A program made the translations under genes and the position numbers. 64,000 nucleotides of DNA. Origin: DATKYQ01 sp964640665 (GTDB lineage Bacteria; Myxococcota; B64-G9). The notes below the pieces were generated by a model. That model was given only the letters and a program-made list of their open reading frames with translations. It was not told the origin of the DNA and did not search any database. Shown here in pieces: positions 40,459 through 49,115 of this stretch; the stretch's first letter is position 1; every line of letters starts with the position of its first letter. The stretch is from contig CAZXHT010000017.1 of the NCBI GenBank assembly GCA_964640665.1, positions 16,619-80,618 on the forward strand, written 5' to 3'.

Positions 40459-42729
40459 ATGAAAACGATCGGAACAATTGCGTCTATTGCTCTATCGCTG
40501 CTGCTTGCAGCCTGCGGCGGGGAGTCTAGGCCGGTCGACCAGACTCCGCCCGTTGAGTTGGTCAATACCTTCATTGGATCCGGGGGGACATATTGGAACT
40601 TCGGCAGCGTTTTCCCCGGCGCCAACCGGCCTTTCGGGATGGCCAAGCCGGGTCCGGACACCTGTCCGAGCTTCGACCCCTGCTTCGAGTTTCACCACTT
40701 CGGCGGTTACCACTACGACGACGATCTGATCCACGGCTTCAGCCAGGTGCATATTTCCGGCACCGGCGGGGTCGACTACGGCGCGCTGCTTTTCATGCCC
40801 ACGCGGGGCTTCGACGATCAGAAAACCGGCGACTCGAAATACCTGTCTGCGTTTCAGAAAGAGAGCGAACAGGCATCACCGGGTTACTACTCGGTTGTGC
40901 TCGATGATCACGATATCGAGGTCGAGTTGACGGCCAGTGATCACTGTGCCTTCCATCGCTACGTATTCCAACCAGGCGCTGCCGACGGGTACGTGATCGT
41001 CAACTTGTCCCACGCGCTTGTCACCTGCAGCGTCTCCGACGCCCATCTGAATATCGACGCCGCGGCCCGTGAAATCTCCGGCAGCCTGCTTTACGACGGC
41101 AGACTGACCGGCCGCTCGGGCGGCCTTCGACTTTTCTTCTCTGCGGTTTTCAACCAGCCGCTTTCGCACTGGACCGTCTGGCGCGACGGCGAGTTGCTTA
41201 CGGACCAGATCAGTGCCGAGGGCACAGACCTGGGTGTGGCTGTGGCCGTGGACACGGCCGAGCCGGTCGAGGCGCAGATCGGGCTTTCCTACGTGGACGT
41301 GGAAGGCGCCAGGAAAAATCGCCGGGCCGAACTCGATGGCAAGGACTTCGACAGCGTGCGTGCCGAGGCTCGTAAGGCCTGGGAGGACAAGCTTGCCCTG
41401 GTCTCGATCGAGGGCGGCACACACGACGAGCGTATCAAGTTCTACTCGGCCCTCTACCACGCCATGCTGCATCCCACTCTTTTCAGCGACACGGACGGCC
41501 GCTACACCGGTTTGGACAAGCAGGTGCATACGGCAGGCGGCTTTCTGTACTACACCGACTTCTCCATGTGGGACACCTACCGCAACCTGCATTCGCTGTT
41601 CGACCTGATCATCCCGGATCGCCAGCGGGACATGCTGGTCTCGCTGGTCAAGATGTCCGAGGAGGGAGGTTCGCTGCCCAAGTGGCCGGCCGGCACCAGC
41701 TACACCGGCTGCATGATCGGCACCCCTGCCGACGTGATCATCTCGGAGAGCTACCAGAAGGGCATCACCGATTTCGACGTGCATAGCGCCTATGCCGCAA
41801 TGGTTGAACACGCCAGCGGGCCGGTTCAGAACGCCGGCCGCGGCGGGATCGAATACTACCTGACTCTCGGCTACGTGCCGGCCGACAAGATCGGCGGTTC
41901 GGTTTCGCACACCCAGGAGTTCTGCATAGCCGACGCGGCCATCGGCGCCCTGGCCGAGTTGTTGGGCAAGACCCAGGACGCGGCCGACTTCGGGGCCCGC
42001 TCGAAGAACTACAAGAACCACTGGGATCCCAACACCCAGTTCATGCGCGGCAAGAACGAAGACGGATCTTGGGTCGAGTCCGACGAGGATTTCGAGCCTC
42101 TGGATTGGGGCGCCGAGTATTTCACCGAGGGAGACGCCTGGCAGTACCTGTGGCTGGCCCCCCACGATCCCCAGGGCCTGGTAGAGTTGTTCGGCTCCGC
42201 CGACGCCATGGGCGACAAGCTGGAGGAGTTTTTCTCAACGCCCGAACCGGATACCGGTGGGATACCCCCCGAATACGTTCCCCCGCGCTACTACTGGCAA
42301 GGCAACGAGCCCGACATCCACGCAGCCTACCTGTTCAACGAGGTCGGCCGGCCCGATCGCACCCAGCACTGGGTGCGCCACATTCTGGAAACCCGCTACC
42401 ACGCCCAGGCAGCCGGCATTCCCGGTAACGACGACCTGGGCACAATGTCAAGCTGGTACGTTTTCTCGTCCTCGGGCTTCTACCCCATAGCCGGCCAGAC
42501 CCTCTACTATATAGGCAGTCCGCTTTTTACAAAGACAACCTACCAGCTGGGCAATGGCGCGACCCTGGTGGTCAAGGCCCGGGGCGCCGATGCAAAGAAC
42601 AAGTACATCCAGTCAGCCAGGCTGAACGGCAAGTCCCTGGATGTCCCCTGGTTCTACCACCAGGACATAAAAGACGGCGCCGTTCTGGAATTGAAGATGG
42701 GCCCGCAACCCTCCGACTGGGGTAAGTGA
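40459..42729 (+). CDS. GH92 alpha-1,2-mannosidase-like lipoprotein
   Basis: A 756-residue lipoprotein: signal MKTIGTIASIALSLLLAAC (lipobox LAAC). The body follows GH92: VNTFIGSGGTYWNFG at the N-terminal beta-sandwich, FHHFGGYHYDDDLIHGFSQV, SGTGGVDYGALLFMPT, then the (alpha/alpha)6 barrel with SMWDTYRNLHSLFDLI and GNDDLGTMSSWYVFSSSGFY. GH92 enzymes are calcium-dependent exo-mannosidases. The Asp-Asp pair of GNDDLGTMSSW matches the catalytic base region. Such genes are common in organisms that eat mannan or glycoproteins, and the lipid anchor puts it on the surface or in the periplasm. It stands alone, with no sugar transporter beside it. The start is 18 bp after a GCTAGG stretch, without a clear ribosome site. 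Confidence 0.88.
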   Translation: MKTIGTIASIALSLLLAACGGESRPVDQTPPVELVNTFIGSGGTYWNFGSVFPGANRPFGMAKPGPDTCPSFDPCFEFHHFGGYHYDDDLIHGFSQVHISGTGGVDYGALLFMPTRGFDDQKTGDSKYLSAFQKESEQASPGYYSVVLDDHDIEVELTASDHCAFHRYVFQPGAADGYVIVNLSHALVTCSVSDAHLNIDAAAREISGSLLYDGRLTGRSGGLRLFFSAVFNQPLSHWTVWRDGELLTDQISAEGTDLGVAVAVDTAEPVEAQIGLSYVDVEGARKNRRAELDGKDFDSVRAEARKAWEDKLALVSIEGGTHDERIKFYSALYHAMLHPTLFSDTDGRYTGLDKQVHTAGGFLYYTDFSMWDTYRNLHSLFDLIIPDRQRDMLVSLVKMSEEGGSLPKWPAGTSYTGCMIGTPADVIISESYQKGITDFDVHSAYAAMVEHASGPVQNAGRGGIEYYLTLGYVPADKIGGSVSHTQEFCIADAAIGALAELLGKTQDAADFGARSKNYKNHWDPNTQFMRGKNEDGSWVESDEDFEPLDWGAEYFTEGDAWQYLWLAPHDPQGLVELFGSADAMGDKLEEFFSTPEPDTGGIPPEYVPPRYYWQGNEPDIHAAYLFNEVGRPDRTQHWVRHILETRYHAQAAGIPGNDDLGTMSSWYVFSSSGFYPIAGQTLYYIGSPLFTKTTYQLGNGATLVVKARGADAKNKYIQSARLNGKSLDVPWFYHQDIKDGAVLELKMGPQPSDWGK

Positions 42730-42774
42730 GCTGTCGGCCCGGGATTTGACCATAGCTGTTTCGGTTGCTAGTAT

Positions 42775-42810
42775 CCGGCCTGCTTGTGTTGAATAGGCGC
42801 CGTTTTTTTT
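42775..42810 (+). terminator. Possible intrinsic terminator after the GH92 gene
   Basis: CGGCCT (from 42776) pairs with AGG-CG-CCG (42795-42802) with a two-base bulge, followed by eight T residues (42803-42810). Next to it is a small perfect hairpin CGTCTTT-CAA-AAAGACG (42812-42828) without U tract. Confidence 0.4.
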
Positions 42811-42855
42811 ACGTCTTTCAAAAAGACGGATTGTGGCGCGGGAGAGGGATTGGAC

Positions 42856-44043
42856 ATGCTTAGACGCTGGTGGTTGGTGTTCGGCTTCTCGTCCCTGATG
42901 ATTGGGGCTGGCTGCGGGGGAGGCGGACAGGCTATTCGGGGAGAGAAGCAAAAAACGCACGGGGACCGCACCATGGTGTCTCACTCCGAGGGTCTGGAGC
43001 CTTTGTGGATCCAGGAGTGTCCGGCCCGGACGGAACACAGCTTGCCTTTTTGCGGACTGGCCCAGCGGGGAGCCAACAGCGAAATCGCTTGCAGCGGGGC
43101 CTATACCGACGCGCTGGGCAAGTTGCGCAGAGCCATCGGGCAGAAAGTCACGGCCAAGCTGGTGGCCGACGGGAAGGGCGGCTACCGTTTCGAGATCGAG
43201 GGGGGCAGCGAGCCCTTGACCCTTCGCGGGGTATGGGAAGACCAGCGCTGGTTCGAAGAGTACAGCGGGCCCGGCGGACATTCCTACGATTGTTACGTGA
43301 TGCTCGTCTATCCGCGCCTCGAGTACGAGAACTTGCTGGGCATGGCCCGCAAGGCGGCCCGGGATGTCGTCAAGAAAGCGGCCGAGTTGCAGGCCGAAGG
43401 CAGGCGGCTGATGAATTCCGGACGCTTCGCCCAGGCGGCCGAAGGCCTCGGGCGGGCCATGAAATTGCTTGCCGGTCTCAAAGAGCCGGTCATCAGCCCG
43501 GACGGCAGTGTCAACAGCACCTTGCTGGCCGAGCAGGTCAAGGCCGATCTCGATCGCTCGCGACAAGAGGCCGGCAAGACAGCCAAGACGGCTTTGGTCG
43601 CCTTGCACCTGGTGGTCGACGGCAAGACGGTGTCTTCGGGGTCGCTGATGCGATCACTTCTTACGCGCACGAAACAGTGGCTCGCGGCCAGGGGCGTAAG
43701 CTGTCGCCCGGGCGGGATACCCGCCTTACAACTCGAGGCCGTGCTGGCCGGGGACAAGCAGGAAGCCTCAAAAACCGCGGCCGAGAAAGGCGCCGGGCTG
43801 CTGGTGGTCATCGACGTAGATTCCAGCTTCATCTCCCGGGAAGACGGGATCTACTTCGCCTCGGCCGGAGGCTCGTTGCGCCTGGTGCGAACCTCGGACT
43901 GCCGCGAGGTGGCCGCGGTCGATCTGGGGCCCGAGAAACAGGGACACCCGAGTTCCCGCGCTGCGGCCTTGAAGCGCAGCGTGGAAAAACTCAGGGACAA
44001 GATAATCGAAAAGGCGATTGGCACATGCCTTTCCAGGCTATGA
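42856..44043 (+). CDS. Lipoprotein with LPP20-like region, unknown function
   Basis: ATG 42856 is chosen, since GAGGG lies about 7 bp upstream; a TTG at 42850 also precedes it in frame. Signal and lipobox are seen (MLRRWWLVFGFSSLMIGAGC). The body of about 370 residues has a first part with NSEIACSGAYTDALGKLRRA, a pattern of LPP20/FlgT-type domains (a helix-strand unit in which ALGKLRRAIG is a typical core), then a helical repeat (RFAQAAEGLGRAMKLLAGL) and a last beta-rich region similar to the domains that bind peptidoglycan or form tubular assemblies (VALHLVVDGKTVSSGSLMRS). This matches proteins next to penicillin-binding-protein activator LpoB types. No gene neighbour confirms it. It is followed by a thioredoxin-fold gene 16 bp on. 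Confidence 0.55.
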   Translation: MLRRWWLVFGFSSLMIGAGCGGGGQAIRGEKQKTHGDRTMVSHSEGLEPLWIQECPARTEHSLPFCGLAQRGANSEIACSGAYTDALGKLRRAIGQKVTAKLVADGKGGYRFEIEGGSEPLTLRGVWEDQRWFEEYSGPGGHSYDCYVMLVYPRLEYENLLGMARKAARDVVKKAAELQAEGRRLMNSGRFAQAAEGLGRAMKLLAGLKEPVISPDGSVNSTLLAEQVKADLDRSRQEAGKTAKTALVALHLVVDGKTVSSGSLMRSLLTRTKQWLAARGVSCRPGGIPALQLEAVLAGDKQEASKTAAEKGAGLLVVIDVDSSFISREDGIYFASAGGSLRLVRTSDCREVAAVDLGPEKQGHPSSRAAALKRSVEKLRDKIIEKAIGTCLSRL

Positions 44044-44059
44044 CAACAAGGAAGGTTCA

Positions 44060-44620
44060 ATGAACTTGAAAGAGAAGATACTGCTTCTGATGCCGCTGGC
44101 GCTGTGCCTTTCGCTTTCGGCCCCGGCCGCTCCTCCCGATGCCGACAAGCCGCAGGCGAAGGTGGGCGCACGGGCCCCGGATTTCAGCCTGCGCGATTTG
44201 AGCAGCAACCTGATTCGCCTGAGCGACCTGGCCTACCCGGGTTCGGAGAAGTCCTGGAAGAAGAAGAAAGAAGTCTTGATCGATTTCTTCAGGACCGATT
44301 GCAAGCCTTGCATGAAGGAATTGCCCCAGGTGCTGGCCTACCACCAGAAGCACAAGGACAAGGTGCAGGTGATCATGATCGCCTTGCTCGAGTCGGAGAA
44401 CGGACGCGACAAGCTCGACAGCTTTCTCAAGGCGCACAAGTTCGAGTTTCCGGTTCTGATCGATGCCTACGAGACGGTGGCCAAGAAGTACATCGTCGAC
44501 GGAGAGACTGTCACCCTGCCTTCGATCTTCTACATCGACCGCAACGGGATGGTGCGCGCCAGGTTCGTGGGTCTCGAAGCAAACCTGGAAAGCTCGTTGC
44601 AAAAGGCCCTGGGCGGCTGA
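44060..44620 (+). CDS. Secreted thioredoxin-fold (TlpA/AhpC-TSA-like) protein with CxxC
   Basis: ATG 44060 follows AAGGAAGG and gives a signal peptide (MNLKEKILLLMPLALCLSLS). The mature domain reads PDFSLRDLSSNLIRLSDL, then VLIDFFRTDCKPCMKELPQV, with the redox-active CKPC, and ends with LPSIFYIDRNGMVRARFVG, the usual cis-Pro loop. At about 185 residues it has the normal length. The TlpA family reduces or rearranges disulfides in the periplasm, which is of interest here, as the window encodes several very Cys-rich exported proteins that need many disulfides. A role with those is only a guess. It is 6 bp before the acyltransferase gene. Confidence 0.78.
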   Translation: MNLKEKILLLMPLALCLSLSAPAAPPDADKPQAKVGARAPDFSLRDLSSNLIRLSDLAYPGSEKSWKKKKEVLIDFFRTDCKPCMKELPQVLAYHQKHKDKVQVIMIALLESENGRDKLDSFLKAHKFEFPVLIDAYETVAKKYIVDGETVTLPSIFYIDRNGMVRARFVGLEANLESSLQKALGG

Positions 44621-44626
44621 GACGCC

Positions 44627-45511
44627 TTGCTGCTGCGCGGCCTCCTCCACCTGCTGGGATTCCTCTTCCGCTGCCTGCCGCGGCGGGTCGCGAACGCGCT
44701 GGGGGCCGGCCTGGGGCTGGTCTGGTACTACCTGGTGCCAATCCGCAAGGGCGTGGCGCTTTCCAACCTGCGGATTGCCTTTCCCGACAAGCGCCGGCCT
44801 GAGCGCAGGAGAATCGCCCGGAAGTGCTTTGTGCACCTGGGGCGTTCGGCCGTGGAGTTCCTGCGCCTTTCGGGACTTTCACGGGAAAAGGTTGCGAAGC
44901 TCGTCGAGCATCGCGGCTGGGAGAATCTGGAAAACGCCCTGGCCGCGGGCAAAGGCGTTATCGTGGCCACCGCCCACTTCGGCAACTTCGATCTGATGGC
45001 CTGCGCCGAGGCCCTCAGGGGTGTGCCGCTGCACGTGGTCACCCGCAGGCAGCATGCCGCAAACGTCGACAGCTACTGGATGAGCACGCGGGCCTGCTGC
45101 GGTGTGGGCCTGCTTGCGGACAAGGGCTCGGCTTTCGCCATCCACAAACTGCTAAAGCAGGGCCGCGTCGTGGCACTGGTCATCGACCAGCACATGCCGC
45201 CCGGCCGGGGGATGCCCGTAGATTTCTTCGGCCGCCCGGCCTCGACCACTCCCGCGCCTGCGCTGTTCGCCCTGACCTCCGCTGCGCCCATAGTGCCGGT
45301 CACAATCGAGCGCCTACCCGGCGGCCGCCACAGGGTGACCGTGGACGAGCCGCTCGAGATCGATCGCCTGGCCGAGCGACAGGAAGAGGTCGCCAGGCTG
45401 ACTCTGACCCTGAACCGCTGGCTCGAGGACAAGATCCGTAAGCGCCCGGAGCAGTGGCTATGGATACACAGGCGCTTCAAGCTCGGGCTGGCCGACAAAA
45501 AGAAGACGTGA
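44627..45511 (+). CDS. LpxL/HtrB-like lipid A (lauroyl/myristoyl) acyltransferase
   Basis: The start is TTG 44627, 6 bp after the thioredoxin gene; no better start is seen, and MLLRGLLHLLGFLFRCLP is the membrane-binding N-terminus. The HxxxxD motif is HFGNFDLMAC, and the second signature is VIDQHMPPGRGMPVDFFGRP. The end, RKRPEQWLWIHRRFK, is the family's usual end. At 294 residues it is the normal length. LpxL/LpxM-type enzymes add secondary acyl chains to lipid A in the inner membrane. The heptose and glycosyltransferase genes further down (47629-51439) support a role in LPS. Confidence 0.85.
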   Translation: MLLRGLLHLLGFLFRCLPRRVANALGAGLGLVWYYLVPIRKGVALSNLRIAFPDKRRPERRRIARKCFVHLGRSAVEFLRLSGLSREKVAKLVEHRGWENLENALAAGKGVIVATAHFGNFDLMACAEALRGVPLHVVTRRQHAANVDSYWMSTRACCGVGLLADKGSAFAIHKLLKQGRVVALVIDQHMPPGRGMPVDFFGRPASTTPAPALFALTSAAPIVPVTIERLPGGRHRVTVDEPLEIDRLAERQEEVARLTLTLNRWLEDKIRKRPEQWLWIHRRFKLGLADKKKT

Positions 45512-45535
45512 TACCGGTGGGTTTCTCAGGCCTTC

Positions 45536-45564
45536 TTGTATTGCGCTGGCGCATGAAGTAAAAT
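45536..45564 (+). promoter_or_regulatory. Probable promoter before the Vgb-like lipoprotein gene
   Basis: TTGTAT (45536-45541) and TAAAAT (45559-45564) are 17 bp apart, about 50 bp before ATG 45611. By eye only. Confidence 0.45.
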
Positions 45565-45610
45565 AATAACTGAGTTTGAATATATCGTTTGGCTCGAAGG
45601 GAGGCAGCCC

Positions 45611-47596
45611 ATGACTTCTTGGAAATACGGGTTTCTATTCGTCCTGGGAGTCGTGGCACTGGCTGCCAGGGGTTGCGATTGCTCCGATACCGGCGGGGAT
45701 CCTTACAAGGACTGCGTCGACGAAGACGGCGACGGTTACGGGGACAACTGCATGCTTGGCCCGGATTGCGACGACGGCGATCCCAAGCTGAACTTCTCAT
45801 GCGATTGCGATGTCGTGCCCCACGAGGGTTGTCCCTGCGAGGGCAGCGACGAGATCGAGTGCTTCGAGGCCGACGAGAAGTTTCTCGACGTCGGCATCTG
45901 CCAGGCCGGCATCCGCAGATGCGAGGACGGTAAATACACGGCCTGTGTCGGTCAGGTGCTCCCCGAGCAAGAGCGTTGCGACAACGTCGACAACGACTGC
46001 GACGGATCCACGGACGAGAGCTTGTCGTGCACCGACTGCGGCCCGCGCTGCCAGGGAGTTACGGTGGGTCCGGGAAGCGGCCAGGAATTCGAGTGGAACG
46101 ACGACAATCACCACGGCATCGAGAAAGATCCCTCGGGCAACCTGGTGCTCGAGGAGGGCGAGAACATCCGCTTGACCTTCCTGTACGTGGCCAACTCGGA
46201 CGAGGGGACGGTGTCGAAGATCAACACCGTCACCGGCCGCGAGGAAGGGCGCTACATCTCGGCGCTTCACAGCCCGGATCCGCGCAACCGCGGCAACGCC
46301 CAGGCGACGGGCAACGACCCCTCGCGCACCGCCGTCGACTTCAACGGCGACGTCTGGGTCGCCAACCGCGCCTTCAACCAGCAGGGCACGGTCACCAAGA
46401 TCGCCAACGACAACTGTCCCGACGTCGACGGGGACGGCACCGTCGAGACCTCGACCGACGTCAACGGCGACGGTGTGATCGGGTTGAACGACCCTCAAGA
46501 GTATCTCGGCGAGGCGGACGAGTGCATCCTGTTCACCGTCAACGTGGGCGGCAACAACAGTGTGCCCCGGGCGGTGGCGCTCGACGCCGGGGGCGTCGAG
46601 GGCGGCCAGGGCAACGCCTGGGTGGGCGCCTACAATGAGAACAAGTTCTACAAGCTCGATCCCAACGACGGACACGTGCTGGCCGAGGTTTCGATAGGCT
46701 TGCATCCCTACGGCGCGGCCATCGATTCCAAGGGAATCCTGTGGGCTACCCAGGAAAATAGCGGGAAGATCGTCAGCCTCGACACCAACGCCAACACCGC
46801 CGGCCAGGTTGTCCAGATCCAGGGCTGGGACGGATCCTACGGCATCGCCATCGACATGGAAGACCGCGTCTGGGTCGGCGGCTACCAGCGCGAGGGCGCC
46901 GCGCGTTACGATCCCGCAGACGGCTCGTCGATGACCGTGCCAACGCCGGGCGTGGGCGTCGGTCGCGGCATCGCCGCGGACGCCGACGGCTACATCTGGC
47001 TGGCGCATTCCTGGCTGACCGACGGAACCAGGGTCGGCCGCATCACCCGCTTCAAGGCCGCCGACGGATCCGAGATGCGCACCTATGACTTGCTCAACGC
47101 CAAGGAAACCATCGGTGTCGGCCTCGACTTCGACGGTTATGCCTGGGGCGTCAACCGCCAGACGGACAACGCCTGCAAGGTCGACCCGGAATCGGGGGAC
47201 GTCGAATGCTACCCGACCGGCGATGGCACATACACCTACTCGGATTTCACGGGTTTCGCCCTGCGCAACTTCACCGCCCCGCGCGGAACCTACAAGCAGA
47301 TCTTCGAGGGCTGCGCCCTGCCCACCGAAACCCGCTGGAAGCAGGTCAGTTGGGAGGCCAGCGTGCCGGTCGGCACTTACGTGAAGGTCTACGTCAGGGC
47401 GGCCGACAGCATCGACGCTCTTCAGACGGCCACCCGTTACGGCCCATTCGAGGAGTCGCCCGCCGACCTGATTGCCGCAGGCGAGATAAGCGGGCACTAC
47501 CTGCTGGTAGAGGTATCCCTGTCGACCGATATCGAGGGCCTGACGCCGATCTTCAAGGGCCTCGGAGTGCAGTGGGTCTGCGCGGGAGAGAATTGA
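45611..47596 (+). CDS. Lipoprotein with MopE-type Cys-rich part and Vgb-like beta-propeller
   Basis: Start ATG 45611 follows GGGAGG. The signal ends in LGVVALAARGC, a lipobox-like C. Residues about 25-140 are Cys- and Asp-rich, with MopE-type units (DCVDEDGDGYGDNCMLG, DNVDNDCDGSTDE). From 150 on the chain shows repeats of about 40 residues, FLYVANSDEGTVSKINTVTG, DGHVLAEVSIGLHPYGAAID, SKGILWATQENSGKIVSLDT and WVGGYQREGAARYDPADGS, which form a propeller like virginiamycin B lyase (Vgb) or streptogramin lyase. The Vgb active-site His pattern is not clear, so this is a fold match only. The C-terminal domain of 110 residues is beta-rich. It precedes hldA by 32 bp, but function in LPS is not implied. 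Confidence 0.75.
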   Translation: MTSWKYGFLFVLGVVALAARGCDCSDTGGDPYKDCVDEDGDGYGDNCMLGPDCDDGDPKLNFSCDCDVVPHEGCPCEGSDEIECFEADEKFLDVGICQAGIRRCEDGKYTACVGQVLPEQERCDNVDNDCDGSTDESLSCTDCGPRCQGVTVGPGSGQEFEWNDDNHHGIEKDPSGNLVLEEGENIRLTFLYVANSDEGTVSKINTVTGREEGRYISALHSPDPRNRGNAQATGNDPSRTAVDFNGDVWVANRAFNQQGTVTKIANDNCPDVDGDGTVETSTDVNGDGVIGLNDPQEYLGEADECILFTVNVGGNNSVPRAVALDAGGVEGGQGNAWVGAYNENKFYKLDPNDGHVLAEVSIGLHPYGAAIDSKGILWATQENSGKIVSLDTNANTAGQVVQIQGWDGSYGIAIDMEDRVWVGGYQREGAARYDPADGSSMTVPTPGVGVGRGIAADADGYIWLAHSWLTDGTRVGRITRFKAADGSEMRTYDLLNAKETIGVGLDFDGYAWGVNRQTDNACKVDPESGDVECYPTGDGTYTYSDFTGFALRNFTAPRGTYKQIFEGCALPTETRWKQVSWEASVPVGTYVKVYVRAADSIDALQTATRYGPFEESPADLIAAGEISGHYLLVEVSLSTDIEGLTPIFKGLGVQWVCAGEN

Positions 47597-47628
47597 CAGC
47601 CGCGGGCAAGGCGAGTAGTTTCCCGCTC

Positions 47629-48621
47629 ATGAACGACCTGACCGAAATCATCTCTAAGTTTCCTGATCTCAGAATTGTGGTACTCGGCGATCTGGTGATC
47701 GATCGTTACATCAATGGTACGACACGCAGAATATCCCGCGAGGCTCCGGTGCTGATCGTCCGCGAGGAGAGCCAAGACGCCAGGCTGGGGGGCGCCGGCA
47801 ACGTGGTCGCCAATATCCGTGCCATGGGCGGTCGCCCGTTGCCGGTGGGGCTGGTCGGCAGCGACGATGCCGGCAATGAACTCACCGAGATGCTGGCCAG
47901 GCGCGGTATTACCGAAGAGAACGTCTTGGTCGATCCCAACCGTTTCACCACCGAGAAAACGCGCGTGCTGGCCGGCGGCAAGAGCACCGTCCGCCAGCAA
48001 ATGCTGCGTATAGACAGGGTCAACGAGTGTCCGGTGACCGCAGCCATCCGGGATATGCTGGTCGAGCGCTTGCTGCGCGCGCTGGACAAGGCTGACGCCG
48101 TGGTAATTTCGGATTACGACGAGGGTGTGGTCGAGGGAATCGTGCTGGACGAGGTGTTGAAGGTCATCCAGGCCGGCACAATCCCCGTCTTTGCCGACGC
48201 GCGCCGGGGTATCGAGCGTTTCACGGGCGCCGAGGTGCTGACTCCCAACGAGCCTGAACTGGCCAGGGCGACGGGCATCGACGTCCACAGGTCATCCGGG
48301 CTCGAAAAGGCGGGCCGCAGGCTTTTGGCCGATACACGGGCTCGCGCGCTGCTCGTAAAGCGCGGCAACAACGGCATGGCGCTTTTTTTGCCCGACTGTG
48401 AAACCCAAACGCTGCCCGTCTACGGAACGGCCGAGGTGGCCGATGTCACCGGAGCGGGCGATACGGTCATCGCCGCGTTCGCCCTGGCTCGTACCGCTGG
48501 AGCAGAGCCCGCGGACGCCATGCGGCTTGCCAACATGGCAGGCGGTATCAAGGTAACCAAGTCGGGCACGGCCGTGGTCAAGGCCAAGGAACTAAAAAGC
48601 GCCCTGCGACGGAAAGATTAG
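47629..48621 (+). CDS. hldA: D-glycero-beta-D-manno-heptose-7-phosphate kinase
   Basis: PfkB-family kinase of 330 residues, the first half of what is HldE in enterobacteria. It makes heptose 1,7-bisphosphate for the LPS inner core. Motifs are LGDLVIDRYINGTTRRISRE, LGGAGNVVANIRAMGG (substrate-binding loop) and DVTGAGDTVIAAF with the catalytic Asp. The start is ATG 47629, since RfaE N-terminal residues (MNDLTEIISKFPDLRIVVLG) follow. The gene is 19 bp before hldC, so the two reactions of HldE are encoded as separate proteins in one operon, as in several Gram-negatives and archaea. The next step, HldB (GmhB), is not in this window. Confidence 0.92.
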   Translation: MNDLTEIISKFPDLRIVVLGDLVIDRYINGTTRRISREAPVLIVREESQDARLGGAGNVVANIRAMGGRPLPVGLVGSDDAGNELTEMLARRGITEENVLVDPNRFTTEKTRVLAGGKSTVRQQMLRIDRVNECPVTAAIRDMLVERLLRALDKADAVVISDYDEGVVEGIVLDEVLKVIQAGTIPVFADARRGIERFTGAEVLTPNEPELARATGIDVHRSSGLEKAGRRLLADTRARALLVKRGNNGMALFLPDCETQTLPVYGTAEVADVTGAGDTVIAAFALARTAGAEPADAMRLANMAGGIKVTKSGTAVVKAKELKSALRRKD

Positions 48622-48640
48622 GGCCGCCGCCCTTATCGAC

Positions 48641-49114
48641 ATGCCGAAGATCATCGATCTCGAAGGCCTGCTAAATCTCCTGGCCCCGGCCCGCAAGCTG
48701 GGCCGTACGATCGCCTTGGCCAACGGCGCCTTCGACCTTCTGCACGTCGGGCACCTGCGCTATCTGCGGGGAGCCAAGAAACTTGCCGACATTCTGGTGG
48801 TGGCCGTCAACTCCGACGCATCTGTGCGCAGACTCAAGGGTCCCGGCAGGCCCGTTTTTCCAGAGCAAGAGCGCGCGGAGATCGTCGCCGCGCTGGAGGC
48901 GGTGGATTTTGTGTTGCTTTTCGGTGAGGACGACGTGCGCGGGGTGATCCGGCGCCTGCGGCCCGATGTGCACGTCAAGGGCAGCGACTACACGCCCGAA
49001 AGCGTTCCCGAGCGAGACGAGGTGTGTGCCTATGGTGGACGGGTTGCCATCGCCGGCGATCCCAAGGATCATTCAACATCGAAGATTTTAAAGCTGCTTG
49101 CGGGAGACGACTGA
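48641..49114 (+). CDS. hldC: D-glycero-beta-D-manno-heptose 1-phosphate adenylyltransferase
   Basis: A 157-residue cytidylyltransferase-fold enzyme that joins ATP and heptose 1-phosphate to ADP-heptose, the sugar donor for LPS heptosyltransferases. The mark GAFDLLHVGHLRYLRGAK (HxGH) and VKGSDY are visible. PEQERAEIVAALEAVDFVLL fits the second helix. It follows hldA by 19 bp and is followed, after 1 bp, by a GT4 gene. The length is normal for HldC. Confidence 0.92.
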   Translation: MPKIIDLEGLLNLLAPARKLGRTIALANGAFDLLHVGHLRYLRGAKKLADILVVAVNSDASVRRLKGPGRPVFPEQERAEIVAALEAVDFVLLFGEDDVRGVIRRLRPDVHVKGSDYTPESVPERDEVCAYGGRVAIAGDPKDHSTSKILKLLAGDD

Positions 49115-49115
49115 G

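Noticed and set aside
42812..42828. Perfect hairpin CGTCTTT-CAA-AAAGACG
   Set aside because: No U tract follows on either strand in the right place; the T8 run lies before it. Listed only as a neighbour of the likelier terminator.
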